Notes: generated by a model from the sequence alone, not told the origin. 35,999 nt of DNA from Pseudomonadota bacterium (GCA_018241185.1 JAFEEH010000130.1:1-35999), one strand, 5' to 3'; shown: positions 20,801-30,369, numbered from the stretch's first letter. Made by a program: numbers and translations.

Positions 20801-23800
20801 GGGGGCCGATGACCTTGACCTGGTCCTCGGCGCTGACGGGGCTCAGGGGGGTGACGTTCGCGACTGCATCTGGCAGCGGTTCGGGCTGCCGTGCGGCCTC
20901 CGCGGGCGCATGCGCCACGTCGGGCACGGCCTCAGGCTGCTCGTCGATCGCGGACGGCTCGGGCTCGGATTCGGGCTCGGCCGGCACGGAAGGCGTCTCG
21001 CCGGGTGGCAGCGAGACGTCCACGGCGTCGCCGCGCGCCTCGGCGGCAGATGCCGGCGTTTCCGTGCTCTCCGCCTCGACAGGCTTCGCGGCTTCGCCCT
21101 CTGCCTCGACGGGCTCTGGCTCGGGCGTTGCCACGGGCGTGGCCAGTTCGAAGGACGCAAGCGCGGTCTCGGCGTAGGCGTCCTCGTGCGAGCGATCGGC
21201 CTTCCAGTCGGCCGGCAGCGCGAAGTCCAGCGGTGCCAGGTCGGTCTCGGCCAGCGGGGCCGGCTTCGGCGCGTCGTTGACGGCGAAGAAATCGATCGCG
21301 TCGCCGCCATCGAGGACCGTCGGCGCCGGCACGGCCTCGCCCTCGTCCATGAACTTGGGCAGGATGTCGGTGCTGGCGAAGTCGTCACCGTGCAGCGGCG
21401 CCTCGACCTCAACTGTCGCCGCGGCATCCGGCGCCGCGGTCTGCTCGGCCGGCGCGGGCGCAAGACTCAGGTCGAGGTCGAGATCCAGGTCGGGCAGCGT
21501 GGGCACGACGGGCGGCTCCGCAGCGATCTGCCGCGCCGCCACCGCCAACGCCGCCGCGTCGGGCACGGCCACGGGCGCAGGTGCCGCCTCGCCATCGCGC
21601 ACGGCCTCGGCCGCGGCGCGGAAGGGGCCGGCCTGCCAGGCGTGCGGCGTGCCGGCGGCGATCGCCTCGACCCACTGGGCGAAGTCGCGCAGCGCCTTGC
21701 CGGTGGCGGCGAGCAGCGCCGGCGTGGCCGGTTGCTGGTCGGCCAGCCAGGTGTTGAGCACCTGCTCGAAGGACCAGGCGGCCTCGCCGAAGTCCATCAG
21801 CCCCACCATGCGCGAACTGCCCTTGAGGGTGTGGAAGGCACGCCGCAGCACGGTGAGCTCACCCACGTCGTCGGGCTGCACGCCCAGGGCCGACACGGCC
21901 GCCAGGCCGTTGTGCAGCACCTCGCGCGCTTCGTCCAGGAAGATGTTCTGGAGGTCGTCTTCCTCCAGCTCGGTGACCTCGGTGTCGGGCAGCGCTTCCA
22001 GCGGTGCCGGCCCGGTGATCTTGCGCGTCCAGCTGTCGGCGGCGCGGCTGAACTCCTCCAGCGGCGAGGCCGGCTTGGCGGATTTCGCGGGCGCGGCGAG
22101 GGCCGCCAGCTTGGCGGCGATCTGGGCGTCCACCGCCTCGACACTGAGCACGGTGTCGGTGAGCGGGACCGGTCCCGACGAGGCCGCGGCCACGCCGTCG
22201 GCGCCGAGGCCGTGGATCGGCGTGCTGTCGTCGACCTGCCGGCCCATCAGCGGCTTGAGTTCGCCAGCCTCGGCATCGAACACGAACAGCCGCTTGGCCA
22301 GTGCCGGCTGGTAGCCCAGCATGTCGATCAGGAAACCCAGCGCGCCCAGGTTGTTGCCCAGCGAATCGAAGTCGCGGCTCTCGTCGGCGCTGTCGTTGGC
22401 CGTGAGGTGGTCGACGTTCTCGCGCATGCGCTGCACGGTCTGCGCCGCCTGCTCCAGGCCCAGCACGGAGAACACGCCGCGCATCTGCAGCAGTTGCCCG
22501 GGCACGGCGCGCAGCAGGCCCTTTTCATTCGGCCGGCGGAAGAACTGGTCGAGCGATTTCTCGAGCTCGGACAGGTGCGCGCGCAGCTCGTCGACCACGG
22601 TGCCCATGGTCTGGCGGTCGCTCACCCGGCGGTAGAGCTCCTCCATCCAGGGCTCGAGCGGCTCCGACTTGCCGCCTTCGCGGGCGCGTTCGATGCGGCC
22701 GGCGAGCTGGACCGTGCGCGCGGTGAGCTGCCGGTCCTGGGGGTCGAGGTCCTCGAAGGCTGCCTCCAGGTACAGCACCGAGGTGGCGACTTCCATCGCG
22801 AGTTCGGTCGATGGCGCGCGGCCCGAGCGCACCGACGCGTCGACGGCGTGGTTGAGGGCCTGCACCATGGGCCCGCTGGCCGGATGCAGCCTGCCGAGCG
22901 ATTCGCCAAGTTGGGCGAAGGTATCGGCCACCTGGCGCACACGCGTGATGTCGCCGCCGGACAGCGCCGACCACATTTCCTTGGCGGTCTCGATGCGCTT
23001 GCGCGCCTGCGCCAGCACGACCGGATCGAAGCGGCCGAACTGCGGCGTCGCATAGTCCACGTGCTCGAGGTTGGACACGCCCCAGGCCACGCGCACGGCG
23101 CGCAGCAGGGGCGCCTCTTCGCGCGGGGTGGGCACGGCCTGTGCGCAGAAGAAGAGCAGATCCTGGCCGAGCCGGTCGGATACCGTCGCATCGCCACGCG
23201 CGAGCGTGGTGTATTGCAGCAGCACGCGTGACGCGGCGCGTTTCACATACACATCGGGCGGCAGCAGCGAAAGTGCCAGCGCCTCGAAGAAGCCGGCCGC
23301 CAGCATCCAGAAACTGGCCACCTTGGGCTGGGGCACGCCCAGGCCCAGGCCCACGCACAGCGCGCACAGGCGACGTGCCGCCTGGTCGTCACCACTTTTG
23401 ACCACCTTGAGCACGTCGCGGTCGAGATGTGCCCGCACCGCTGGGTCGTAGACCATGGTGCGGTACGCGCCAGGCCGCGGCACCTCGGCCCACACCCAGG
23501 GGTAGACCCACAGGTCCGCCGGATGCACGCGCTCGTTGCCCACCAGTTCGAGCACGTCACGGTATTGCGGGAACAGCGCGACCGGCGACACCGACTTGCC
23601 CGCCAGCACCGCCTGCAGGAAGTCGGTGACGGCGAAGCCGGCGTGCTCGATCTTCTGCACCACGGCCTCGGTGCAGCGCGAGGGCTCGTCGATGAAGCTC
23701 TGCGCCGCGAATTCCATCGCGCCGAGCACCATGGCCGGCGCCGGGTGGCCCACCAGTTGCAAGGCCCCCACGGCCTGGTGCAACTGCTGGCGCGCCATGC

Positions 23801-23981
23801 GCAGCAGGCCCGTATCCAGCTCGGGCGCCTGGCCATGCTCGCGGGCATATCGGCGCAGGGATTTGCTCGCGCCTTCGAGCGACTTCTGGATCTCGCCGAT
23901 GACCCAGGCCAGCGGCCCGAGGTCTTCCGAGGCGGGCGCATTGCCCGCGACCGGGGCGGTGACAGGGGGGCGGATCGACAC
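17895..23981 (-). CDS. pilL: ChpA/PilL hybrid CheA-like histidine kinase for type IV pili
   Basis: A 2028-residue protein. The N-terminal ~690 residues look like a helical scaffold. Three Hpt domains follow: near residue 717 (FHTLKGSSRM), near 1107 (LAHSLAGSSATVG) and near 1270 (LHTLKGSARL), each with its phospho-accepting His. Long acidic Pro/Ala/Glu-rich linkers separate them. The CheA dimerisation/ATPase part is near 1450-1700 (RNCVAHGIED), then a CheW-like domain, and a C-terminal receiver near 1905-2020 (VVLSDIEMPRMDGF). It relays signals from PilJ to PilG and PilH. The start is a GTG, 21 bp after pilJ. Pseudomonas ChpA has more Hpt-like domains, so this is a simpler form. Confidence 0.93.
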   Translation of the reverse strand: MSIRPPVTAPVAGNAPASEDLGPLAWVIGEIQKSLEGASKSLRRYAREHGQAPELDTGLLRMARQQLHQAVGALQLVGHPAPAMVLGAMEFAAQSFIDEPSRCTEAVVQKIEHAGFAVTDFLQAVLAGKSVSPVALFPQYRDVLELVGNERVHPADLWVYPWVWAEVPRPGAYRTMVYDPAVRAHLDRDVLKVVKSGDDQAARRLCALCVGLGLGVPQPKVASFWMLAAGFFEALALSLLPPDVYVKRAASRVLLQYTTLARGDATVSDRLGQDLLFFCAQAVPTPREEAPLLRAVRVAWGVSNLEHVDYATPQFGRFDPVVLAQARKRIETAKEMWSALSGGDITRVRQVADTFAQLGESLGRLHPASGPMVQALNHAVDASVRSGRAPSTELAMEVATSVLYLEAAFEDLDPQDRQLTARTVQLAGRIERAREGGKSEPLEPWMEELYRRVSDRQTMGTVVDELRAHLSELEKSLDQFFRRPNEKGLLRAVPGQLLQMRGVFSVLGLEQAAQTVQRMRENVDHLTANDSADESRDFDSLGNNLGALGFLIDMLGYQPALAKRLFVFDAEAGELKPLMGRQVDDSTPIHGLGADGVAAASSGPVPLTDTVLSVEAVDAQIAAKLAALAAPAKSAKPASPLEEFSRAADSWTRKITGPAPLEALPDTEVTELEEDDLQNIFLDEAREVLHNGLAAVSALGVQPDDVGELTVLRRAFHTLKGSSRMVGLMDFGEAAWSFEQVLNTWLADQQPATPALLAATGKALRDFAQWVEAIAAGTPHAWQAGPFRAAAEAVRDGEAAPAPVAVPDAAALAVAARQIAAEPPVVPTLPDLDLDLDLSLAPAPAEQTAAPDAAATVEVEAPLHGDDFASTDILPKFMDEGEAVPAPTVLDGGDAIDFFAVNDAPKPAPLAETDLAPLDFALPADWKADRSHEDAYAETALASFELATPVATPEPEPVEAEGEAAKPVEAESTETPASAAEARGDAVDVSLPPGETPSVPAEPESEPEPSAIDEQPEAVPDVAHAPAEAARQPEPLPDAVANVTPLSPVSAEDQVKVIGPLRIGLALYNVYLNEADEWSRQLANDVGEWALQPHERIPDATIGLAHSLAGSSATVGFHGLSGMARLLEAAMQHLHNLGPGTAAQGAALVSAADELRRLLHQFAAGFLKEPSADVLESLRALASAQPQPPAAAVPEPVRAVESPLASAADVVLEDSEDAIDLSDAVDPDLFPVFEEEAAELLPQLGGALRAWAQRPEDAAQRTSALRTLHTLKGSARLAGAMRLGERAHRMESAIEAIAVDAGERPAIEALIGRFDTMQATFDALRAADSAGQAELAQRAAAAVAAAPAAPAVVVDAVVAPVARAAEPDAEAGTDIAPEPAADAPVAPLARPAPVVLSQSRAGSGQTVRIRTHLLDRLVAQAGEVIITRSRLEAEIGQLRSSLVDLTGNLDRLRQQLRDIEVQAESQMQSRLAQAKDTQQSFDPLEFDRFTRVQELTRMMAESVNDVATVQRTLQKTVQATEDDLSAQARQTRELQRGLLRTRMVEFEGISERLYRVVRQASKDTGKQVRLDITGGTIEMDRGVLDRMTPAFEHLLRNCVAHGIEDAAARERAGKDAAGLITIDLRHEGNDVSVSFRDDGAGLQRDRILQRARALGLVEAGQTLSDEETAELIFKPGFSTAAQVSELAGRGIGMDVVRSEVAALGGRIETHSAPGQGTEFRLVLPLTTAVTHVVMLRAGETSIGVPSNLVELVQRTSATDLEKAYLEQHHAFGGEQVPFYWAGALLQASSRSTRAPGRTNTVVVVRSAAQRVALHVDEVLGNQEVVVKNLGPQLARVPGMAGISVLASGAVALIYNPVALAALHGAQALQMQAAGGVVTPAPATAAGAQAEPAQAAVATPSQIPLVLVVDDSITVRRVTQRLLQREGYRVALAADGLQALERLQQERPAVVLSDIEMPRMDGFDLARNIRADASLEGLPIVMITSRIAEKHREHAKLLGVDHYLGKPYSEEELLRLVRQFTAAEAAVEA

Positions 23982-24002
23982 GTTGGAACTCGGCGGACGT
24001 TC

Positions 24003-26354
24003 TTAGGCGATCTTGAACCGCGACACGGACTGGCGCAATTCCTCGGCCATGTGCGACAGCTCGCGCACCTGTTTGGCCGTGGCGCGCGTGCCCTCGCCGG
24101 TCTGCTCGGTCACGGCGAAGATGTGCTGGATGTTGGCCGCCACCACGTTGGCCGACTCGGCCTCGCGCGATGCCGATTGCGAAATCTGCTCGATCAGGTC
24201 GGCCAGACGGCGCGACACGCGATCGATCTCCGACAGCGCCGTGCCGGCGTTGTCGGACAGCTTGGCCCCCTCGACCACACCCTGCGTGGAGCGTTCCATG
24301 GCGCCCACCGCGTCCTGCGTGTCGGTCTGAATCGCCTTCACCAGGGCCGAGATCTGGCGCGTGGCGTCTGCCGAGCGCTCGGCAAGGCGCTGCACTTCTT
24401 CCGCCACCACCGAGAAGCCGCGGCCGGCCTCACCGGCGGAGGCGGCCTGGATGGCGGCGTTCAGTGCCAGCACGTTGGTCTGCTCCGTGATGTCCGAGAT
24501 CAGTTCGGTGATTTCGCCGATCTCCTGCGAGGACTCGCCCAGGCGCTTGATCCGCTTGGAGGTTTCCTGGATCTGGTCGCGGATCGAGTTCATGCCGCCG
24601 ATGGCGTTCTGCACCGCGTGCAGGCCCGACTCGGCCGCCTGCAGCGACTGGCGCGCCACCGAGGCCGACTCCTGCGCCTGCGAGGACACGCCGTTGATGC
24701 GCTCGGCCATCGTCAGCACCGACTGACCGGTCTCGCGGATCTCGCGCAGCTGTTCGGTCGAGGCGGCCAGCAGTTCGGTCGAGGTGCTTTCCACCTGCGA
24801 CGTGGTGTGGGCCACACGGGTGGCCGTGTTCTGCACGTTGCCCACCAGCAGGCGCAGCTCTTCCACCGTGTAGTTCACCGAGTCGGCGATGGCGCCGGTG
24901 ATGTCTTCCGTCACCGTCGCTTCGTGCGTCAGGTCGCCTTCGGCCACCGTCTGCAGCTCGTTCATCAGGCGAAGAATGGCGGCCTGGTTGGCGGTGTTGA
25001 TGCGGTTCGCTTCCTCGCTGGCGCGCTCGGCTTCGAGCCGCTCCTGCTCGGCGGCAGCCGCGCGCACACGCCCTTCGCGCACCTGCACGAAGCCGATGGC
25101 GGCGGCCAGGCCCAGCGCGGCAACCGACAGCAGCACCAGCAGGGCCAGCGTGCCGGCGCCCAGGCCGGTGCGCTCGGACAGCTGGGTCTGCAAGGTGCCG
25201 AGCGCCAGGCGCAGCGGCTCGCTGTCGGCCAGGATGGTGGCCTGCGCTTCGCGCGCTGCCACCAGGCCCTGCAGGTTGCCCAGGATGGCGCCGGCCTGCG
25301 TGCGCGTCTGTTCGTAGGTCTTGAGGATCGCGTCGAGCTGCTCGCGGGTCTGGGCATCGCGCGTGCCGGGCAGGCGTTGCTGCGCGTTGCCGTCCAGCAG
25401 GCCCTTGGCGATTTCCTGGAAGCTGTTGAGGTCCTTGCCGAGCAGGAACACGGCGTCGGGGCTCACGCCTTCGACGGTGAGGAACTCGTTGGCGGACTTG
25501 CCGATGCGCTGCGTCAGCATCACGAGCTGCCCAGCCGCGGAGATCTCGGGCACCGAGGCGTTCTGCTGCATCTTCAGCGAGGCGATCGTCTCGGTCATCT
25601 CGAGCAGTTCGGACGACTGGCGGTTGATGGTGCGCAGCGCCGTGCCGACCTGCGTAAGGATCTGCTTCTGCGCCAGCACGACCTTGGCGCTGGCATCCGC
25701 GCGCTTGACCAGCGGCTGGATCTTCTCGAGTTCGGCGTCGTACTGCGCGCCCACACGCTCGAGCTGCAGGGAGTCGTCACCGTTGGCCAGACCGTTGACC
25801 CGGCGTGTCAGGTCGTCCGCGCTGTCCTTCACTTCGTCGAAGGCCGGGGCGCTGCCCACCAGCGCCTGCGAGATCGACTTGGCCAGGCGTTGCGACTGCA
25901 TCAGCGACTGGCCGGTGGCGGCCACCTGCTGGGCGAGACGCTCGGACCGGAGGATGGCGGAACCGGCCACCAGCAGCAGCAGCAGCACGGTCACGGCCAG
26001 CAGCACCGCGAGCAGGCGCTGCTGGCGGGCCGGCGTGGCGCGCTTGTCGGCGGGTGCTGGCTCGGCCGCGGCCGAAGCTGCGACGGCCGCGCCGGCCGTG
26101 GGCTCCGCCGGCGGCACCTCGGCAGGCTCGTCGACATGCCGGCTGGGCACGAAATCCGGCGGTACCTCAAAGGCGCTGGCGGCGGGCTCGACGGCAGGCG
26201 GCGTTTCACGCGGGATGTAGACGGTTCGCTCCTCGGGCGGCTGCACGGTCTCGGCGTTGTCGAGCACCAGCGAAGCGGTGCTGTCGGCCCGCACGGTCAC
26301 GCTGTCATCGCGGGCGGGCAGCAGCTTCTTGAACTTGTCGGCGATCGAGTTCAC
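24003..26354 (-). CDS. pilJ: PilJ type IV pilus methyl-accepting chemotaxis protein
   Basis: A 783-residue protein. The first 112 residues are a cytoplasmic Pro/Ala/Glu-rich tail, followed by TM1 (about 114-135, LLAVLLAVTVLLLLLVAGSA), a periplasmic helical PilJ-type sensor region, TM2 (about 397-423), a HAMP-like segment and the signalling domain, with the conserved tip near residue 645 (LNAAIQAASAGEAGRGFSVV). The GTG start has AAGGA six bases upstream. It should sense pilin or surface contact and control ChpA kinase activity. The long N-terminal tail is an addition relative to the usual short MCP start. Confidence 0.93.
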   Translation of the reverse strand: MNSIADKFKKLLPARDDSVTVRADSTASLVLDNAETVQPPEERTVYIPRETPPAVEPAASAFEVPPDFVPSRHVDEPAEVPPAEPTAGAAVAASAAAEPAPADKRATPARQQRLLAVLLAVTVLLLLLVAGSAILRSERLAQQVAATGQSLMQSQRLAKSISQALVGSAPAFDEVKDSADDLTRRVNGLANGDDSLQLERVGAQYDAELEKIQPLVKRADASAKVVLAQKQILTQVGTALRTINRQSSELLEMTETIASLKMQQNASVPEISAAGQLVMLTQRIGKSANEFLTVEGVSPDAVFLLGKDLNSFQEIAKGLLDGNAQQRLPGTRDAQTREQLDAILKTYEQTRTQAGAILGNLQGLVAAREAQATILADSEPLRLALGTLQTQLSERTGLGAGTLALLVLLSVAALGLAAAIGFVQVREGRVRAAAAEQERLEAERASEEANRINTANQAAILRLMNELQTVAEGDLTHEATVTEDITGAIADSVNYTVEELRLLVGNVQNTATRVAHTTSQVESTSTELLAASTEQLREIRETGQSVLTMAERINGVSSQAQESASVARQSLQAAESGLHAVQNAIGGMNSIRDQIQETSKRIKRLGESSQEIGEITELISDITEQTNVLALNAAIQAASAGEAGRGFSVVAEEVQRLAERSADATRQISALVKAIQTDTQDAVGAMERSTQGVVEGAKLSDNAGTALSEIDRVSRRLADLIEQISQSASREAESANVVAANIQHIFAVTEQTGEGTRATAKQVRELSHMAEELRQSVSRFKIA

Positions 26355-26388
26355 GGTCGGTCCTTCGGGATGTATGCGGGGCGCCGGC

Positions 26389-26922
26389 TCAGGCGCCGAT
26401 GCTCAGGAATTCGGGTTGTTGGGACAGCGACTGGAGGTTGATCTCCTGCCAGCGCTGGCCTGCGGCGTCGATGTAGGTGTGGCCCAGCCATGCGGGGGCA
26501 TCGGCCGCAGGCGCCTGCGAGCTCTTGAAGGCCTCGATGCCGCGCAAGCCGACCAGCCGGTCGATCAACAGCGCGCAGTTGACGTCCAGCGCTTCGTTCA
26601 GCGCGACCAGCCGCGACTGGGCGCGCGCCGATTCGGTGCTGGCCGGCGCCGGGCGCTCGCCGCCGGCAAAGGCCGACAACTGCACCACGCCATAGAGCCC
26701 GCCGCGCAGGTTGGCCACACCGAGGAACCACGGCAGGGTGTAGGGCACGGGCTGCGGTGCGGTCCAGGGGAAGATCTCCCCGGCCTGGCCCAGCGGGAAC
26801 AGGTATTTCGCCTCGCCGGCCTCGACGGCGAGCCAGGAGGCCGACACGCCCGAAGTGCGCGCGGCCTGCAGACGGCCCGCGAGCCGGGACTGGAACTCAC
26901 GGAGGGCTTCGCGGGTGGCCAT
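26389..26922 (-). CDS. pilI: PilI, CheW-like coupling protein
   Basis: A 177-residue protein of one CheW domain: FPLGQAGEIFPWTAPQPVPY, then PWFLGVANLRGGLYGVVQLS and CALLIDRLVGLRGIE. It should link PilJ to the ChpA kinase. It lies 19 bp after pilH and 34 bp before pilJ in the leftward operon. The GVANLRG.L motif is intact. Confidence 0.9.
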   Translation of the reverse strand: MATREALREFQSRLAGRLQAARTSGVSASWLAVEAGEAKYLFPLGQAGEIFPWTAPQPVPYTLPWFLGVANLRGGLYGVVQLSAFAGGERPAPASTESARAQSRLVALNEALDVNCALLIDRLVGLRGIEAFKSSQAPAADAPAWLGHTYIDAAGQRWQEINLQSLSQQPEFLSIGA

Positions 26923-26941
26923 GGAGGTGTCGCGCGGGCGC

Positions 26942-27307
26942 TCAGTTCAGCGCCTGGATCTTGGCCAGCAGCTCGGCCGGCTGCACGGGCTTGACGATGT
27001 AGTCGCGCGCGCCCTGGCGCATGCCCCAGACGCGGTCGGTTTCCTGGTTCTTGCTGGTGCACAGGATGATCGGCACCTGCGCGAACTCGGGGCTGCGTGC
27101 CAGCGCACGCGTGAGCTGAAAGCCGTTCTGGCCGGGCATCACCACGTCCATCAGGATGAGGTCGGGCCGGTCGGCCTCGAGCCGGCGCATGGCGTCGTCC
27201 GCGTTTTCGGCCGTCTGCACGGCGAAGCCGTTCTTCTGTAGCAGATCGGTGAGGAACATCAGTTCCGTCTTCGAGTCGTCGACGACGAGCACTTTGCGGA
27301 TGGTCAT
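26942..27307 (-). CDS. pilH: PilH, CheY-like response regulator
   Basis: A 121-residue single receiver domain. The acidic pocket is D10/D11 (VLVVDDSKT), the phospho-acceptor D54 (LILMDVVMPGQNG), and the switch residues T (ILCTSKNQETD) and K (YIVKPVQPAEL) are present. The ATG follows the pilG stop directly (TAAATG). In Pseudomonas the PilH homologue affects pilus retraction and phosphate flow. Confidence 0.9.
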   Translation of the reverse strand: MTIRKVLVVDDSKTELMFLTDLLQKNGFAVQTAENADDAMRRLEADRPDLILMDVVMPGQNGFQLTRALARSPEFAQVPIILCTSKNQETDRVWGMRQGARDYIVKPVQPAELLAKIQALN

Positions 27308-27703
27308 TTAGGCTTCCTGTTGGACGGCGCCGAACTGCTGCACGGCCTGCAGCAGCTGTTCTTTGGTGAAGGGTTTGGTGAGGTAGTCCTGCGAGCCGAC
27401 CATGCGGCCGCGGGCCTTGTCGAACACGCCGTCCTTGGACGACAGCATGACGACGGGGACGTGGGTGAAATGCGCGTTGCGCTTGATGATGGCGCAGGTC
27501 TGGTAGCCATCGAGTCGCGGCATCAGGATGTCGCAGAAGATCAGATGCGGCTTGTGGTCATTGACCTTGGAAAGCGCGTCGTAGCCGTCCTCGGCCAGCA
27601 GCACCTCGTGACCGCCCTGCTTCAGGAAGATCTCGGCACTGCGCCGGATGGTGTTGCTGTCGTCGATGACCAGCACCTTGAAACCTGACCCGTTCGTGCT
27701 CAT
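27308..27703 (-). CDS. pilG: PilG, CheY-like response regulator
   Basis: A 131-residue single receiver domain. Conserved residues are D14/D15 (VLVIDDSNTIRRSAE), D58 (LIFCDILMPRLDGYQ), the S/T position in VVMLSSKDG and K in YLTKPFTKEQL. It leads the pilGHIJ-chpA operon. Its homologue in Pseudomonas promotes pilus extension and cAMP production. The rubredoxin gene lies 80 bp upstream on the same strand and may be cotranscribed. Confidence 0.9.
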   Translation of the reverse strand: MSTNGSGFKVLVIDDSNTIRRSAEIFLKQGGHEVLLAEDGYDALSKVNDHKPHLIFCDILMPRLDGYQTCAIIKRNAHFTHVPVVMLSSKDGVFDKARGRMVGSQDYLTKPFTKEQLLQAVQQFGAVQQEA

Positions 27704-27783
27704 GGCACCAACTCCTCATCGATCACCACCTGGCGGACCGTCGCGCCACCACGGCGCGCGAGGCCCGGCCTTGTGCCATGCTG

Positions 27784-27954
27784 TCAGATCTCGACCATCT
27801 CGAAGTCTTCCTTGCGCGCGCCGCACTCGGGACAGGTCCAGTTCATGGGCACCTGATCCCAAGGGGTTCCGGGCGCAATACCATCCTCCGGCACGCCTGC
27901 CGCTTCGTCGTAGATCCACCCGCAAATCAGGCACATCCAGGTTTTCGTGTTCAT
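27784..27954 (-). CDS. Rubredoxin
   Basis: A 56-residue iron-sulfur electron carrier. Both metal-binding pairs are intact: [14 protein letters not shown] and [14 protein letters not shown] (CxxCG and CPxCG). The [15 protein letters not shown] segment is characteristic. It transfers single electrons in redox reactions such as alkane hydroxylation or oxidative stress defence; the partner is not evident here. It is divergent from the thiD-like gene and points into the pil operon. Confidence 0.95.
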   Translation of the reverse strand: MNTKTWMCLICGWIYDEAAGVPEDGIAPGTPWDQVPMNWTCPECGARKEDFEMVEI

Positions 27955-28064
27955 CGCAGCTTACGAGCCTTGTACATAGAATGCAACGATTGTATCCAGA
28001 CGTCTCAAGCAATCCTGCCGAAGTCGTCTCAGAAACGCCACCATCCGGGGTTCATCCGGGCCGA

Positions 28065-29027
28065 ATGAATACGCACTTACTACCGCCCGAGGACCCGCCG
28101 GAGGCGGCCGATGTTAACGGGGCGCCGGACGACGACCCCACGTCCGACACCGAGGACGACGGCCGCCCGCCCTGTGTGCTGGTGTTCAACGCCAGCGACC
28201 CGAGCGGCGCTGGCGGGCTGGGGGCCGATGCCCTGGCGATCTCATCAGTGGGCGCCCACATGCTGGGCGTGGTGACGGGGGCCTACGCCCGCGACACTGC
28301 CGAAGTCTTCGATCACTTCGCCTTCGACGAGGAGCATGTCGCCGAACAGGCGCGTGCCATCCTGGAGGACGTGCCGGCCCAGGTCATCAAGGTCGGCTTC
28401 GCCGGCTCGCCCGACAACCTGAGCCGCATCGCCGAGACCGCCTCCGACTACCCCGAGGTGCCCGTGGTGGCCTACATGCCCAATCTGTCGTGGTGGAACG
28501 ACCAGGACATCGAGAGCTACCTCGACGCCTTCCAGGAGCTGGTGTTGCCGCAGACCGCGGTGCTGGTGGGCAACCACAGCACCCTGTGGCGCTGGCTGCT
28601 GCCCGACTGGTCGGGTGACAAGCCGCCCGGGCCGCGCGACATCGCCAAGGCAGCCGGCGAGCTGGGCGTGCCCTACACGCTCGTCACCGGCATCGTCCGG
28701 CCCGACCCCTTCATCGACAACGTGCTGGCGTCACCGCAGGCCGTGCTGGCCAGCGAGAAGTACGAGCGGCTCGAGGCCGTCTTCGCCGGCGCTGGCGAGA
28801 CGTTGTCGGCCGCATTGGCCGCCCTCCTGGCCACCGGCGCCGACCTCACGGCCGCCACGACCGAAGCGCTCGCCTACATGGACCGGTGCCTCGACGCGGG
28901 CTTCCGCCCCGGCATGGGCCACGTGCTGCCCGACCGCCTGTTCTGGGCCCAGCCCGAGGACGAGGGCGACGACGAAGGGCCGGCCGACACCGACTTCGCC
29001 CTGCCCGCGCACGACACCCGCCATTGA
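28065..29027 (+). CDS. thiD: ThiD-like hydroxymethylpyrimidine (phosphate) kinase
   Basis: A 320-residue protein of the ribokinase-like HMP-kinase family, which phosphorylates the pyrimidine part of thiamin. The core begins [20 protein letters not shown], matching the DPSGGAG.QAD signature. The last third has [20 protein letters not shown], the usual anion-hole region where DTF/GTGC-type residues occur (here AGAGE). The first ~36 residues are an acidic, low-complexity extension. Because the standard GTGCTLSAA motif is altered to GAGETLSAA, catalytic efficiency or substrate may differ. It lies 46 bp upstream of hemL on the same strand. Confidence 0.8.
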   Translation: MNTHLLPPEDPPEAADVNGAPDDDPTSDTEDDGRPPCVLVFNASDPSGAGGLGADALAISSVGAHMLGVVTGAYARDTAEVFDHFAFDEEHVAEQARAILEDVPAQVIKVGFAGSPDNLSRIAETASDYPEVPVVAYMPNLSWWNDQDIESYLDAFQELVLPQTAVLVGNHSTLWRWLLPDWSGDKPPGPRDIAKAAGELGVPYTLVTGIVRPDPFIDNVLASPQAVLASEKYERLEAVFAGAGETLSAALAALLATGADLTAATTEALAYMDRCLDAGFRPGMGHVLPDRLFWAQPEDEGDDEGPADTDFALPAHDTRH

Positions 29028-29073
29028 CCGCTGCTGCCGGCGACCGCCGCCGGCCCTCTTCTTCCTGCTTCCG

Positions 29074-30369
29074 ATGACCCCCACCGACGCCAACCTCCAG
29101 CTCTTCGACCGCGCACGCGCCGTCATTCCCGGCGGCGTGAACTCGCCCGTGCGCGCCTTCAAGGCCGTGGGCGGCACGCCGCGCTTCATCGCCCGCGCCC
29201 AGGGCGCCTACATGTGGGACGCGGCCGGCCAGCGCTACATCGACTACATCGGCTCCTGGGGGCCGATGATCCTGGGCCATGGCCACCCGGCCGTGATCGA
29301 CGCCGTGCAGCGCGCCGTGACCGAGGGCCTGTCCTTCGGCGCACCGACGGAGCGCGAGATCGAACTGGCCGAGGCCATCCTCGCGCTCGTGCCCTCGATG
29401 GAGATGGTGCGCCTGGTCAGCTCGGGCACCGAAGCCGCGATGAGCGCGCTGCGCCTGGCGCGCGGCGCCACCGGTCGCAAGCACATCGTCAAGTTCGAGG
29501 GCTGCTACCACGGCCATGCCGACGCGCTGCTGGTCAAGGCCGGCTCGGGCCTCGCCACCTTCGGCAACCCGACCTCGGCCGGCGTGCCGCCCGAGGTGGT
29601 GCAGCACACGCTCGTGCTCGAGTACAACAACCTGCAGCAGCTCGAAGAGGCCTTTGCGCTGCACGGCGCCGACATCGCCTGCCTGATGATCGAGGCCATC
29701 GCCGGCAACATGAACTTCGTGCGCGCCACGCCCGAGTTCGCACCCCGCTGCCGCGAGCTGTGCACGCAGCACGGCGCGCTGCTGGTGTTCGACGAGGTGA
29801 TGACGGGCTTTCGGGTCGGCCTTCGCGGCGCGCAGGGCGTCCTCGACATCAAACCCGACCTCACCGTGCTGGGCAAGGTCATCGGCGGCGGCATGCCGCT
29901 GGCGGCCTTCGGCGGGCCGCGCGCGATCATGGAACAGCTCGCGCCGATGGGCCCGGTCTACCAGGCCGGCACGCTCTCGGGCAACCCCGTCGCCACGGCC
30001 TGCGGCCTCGCGACGCTGAAGGAGATCGCCAAGCCCGGCTTCTACGAGGCTCTGGCCACGAAGACGCGCATGCTGGTCGACGGCCTGACCGCAGCCGCGG
30101 CCGCCGAAGGCGTGCCCTTCAGTGCCGACTGCGAAGGCGGCATGTTCGGCTTCTTCCTCCTTCCCGAGCTGCCGCAGAACTACACGGCCGTCATGAAGAG
30201 CGACAACGCGCGCTTCAACGCCCTCTTCCACGGCCTGCTCGAGCGGGGCGTGTACATCGCCCCCGCCCTGTACGAAGCCGGCTTCGTCAGCAGCGCCCAC
30301 ACCGACGCCGACATCGACGCCACCGTCGCCGCCGCCCGCGAGATCTTCAAGACGCTACAAAAACAATAG
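29074..30369 (+). CDS. hemL: Glutamate-1-semialdehyde 2,1-aminomutase
   Basis: A 431-residue PLP enzyme that makes 5-aminolevulinate for heme. [20 protein letters not shown] at the N-terminus, [11 protein letters not shown] (D240 for the cofactor) and the PLP lysine K268 in [12 protein letters not shown] are all present, as is TLSGNPVAT. The final residues KTLQKQ and the TAG stop lie in a dispersed repeat, so the natural C-terminus probably ended near AAREIF. A terminator from the same repeat follows. Confidence 0.95.
   Translation: MTPTDANLQLFDRARAVIPGGVNSPVRAFKAVGGTPRFIARAQGAYMWDAAGQRYIDYIGSWGPMILGHGHPAVIDAVQRAVTEGLSFGAPTEREIELAEAILALVPSMEMVRLVSSGTEAAMSALRLARGATGRKHIVKFEGCYHGHADALLVKAGSGLATFGNPTSAGVPPEVVQHTLVLEYNNLQQLEEAFALHGADIACLMIEAIAGNMNFVRATPEFAPRCRELCTQHGALLVFDEVMTGFRVGLRGAQGVLDIKPDLTVLGKVIGGGMPLAAFGGPRAIMEQLAPMGPVYQAGTLSGNPVATACGLATLKEIAKPGFYEALATKTRMLVDGLTAAAAAEGVPFSADCEGGMFGFFLLPELPQNYTAVMKSDNARFNALFHGLLERGVYIAPALYEAGFVSSAHTDADIDATVAAAREIFKTLQKQ

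Noticed and set aside
20910-26441. Two further long plus-strand open frames opposite pilL and pilJ
   Set aside because: Same composition artefact; the minus strand encodes recognisable Hpt, PilJ and PilI domains throughout.
28846-30300. Minus-strand open frame opposite hemL
   Set aside because: It lacks any domain, while the plus strand carries every hemL motif.
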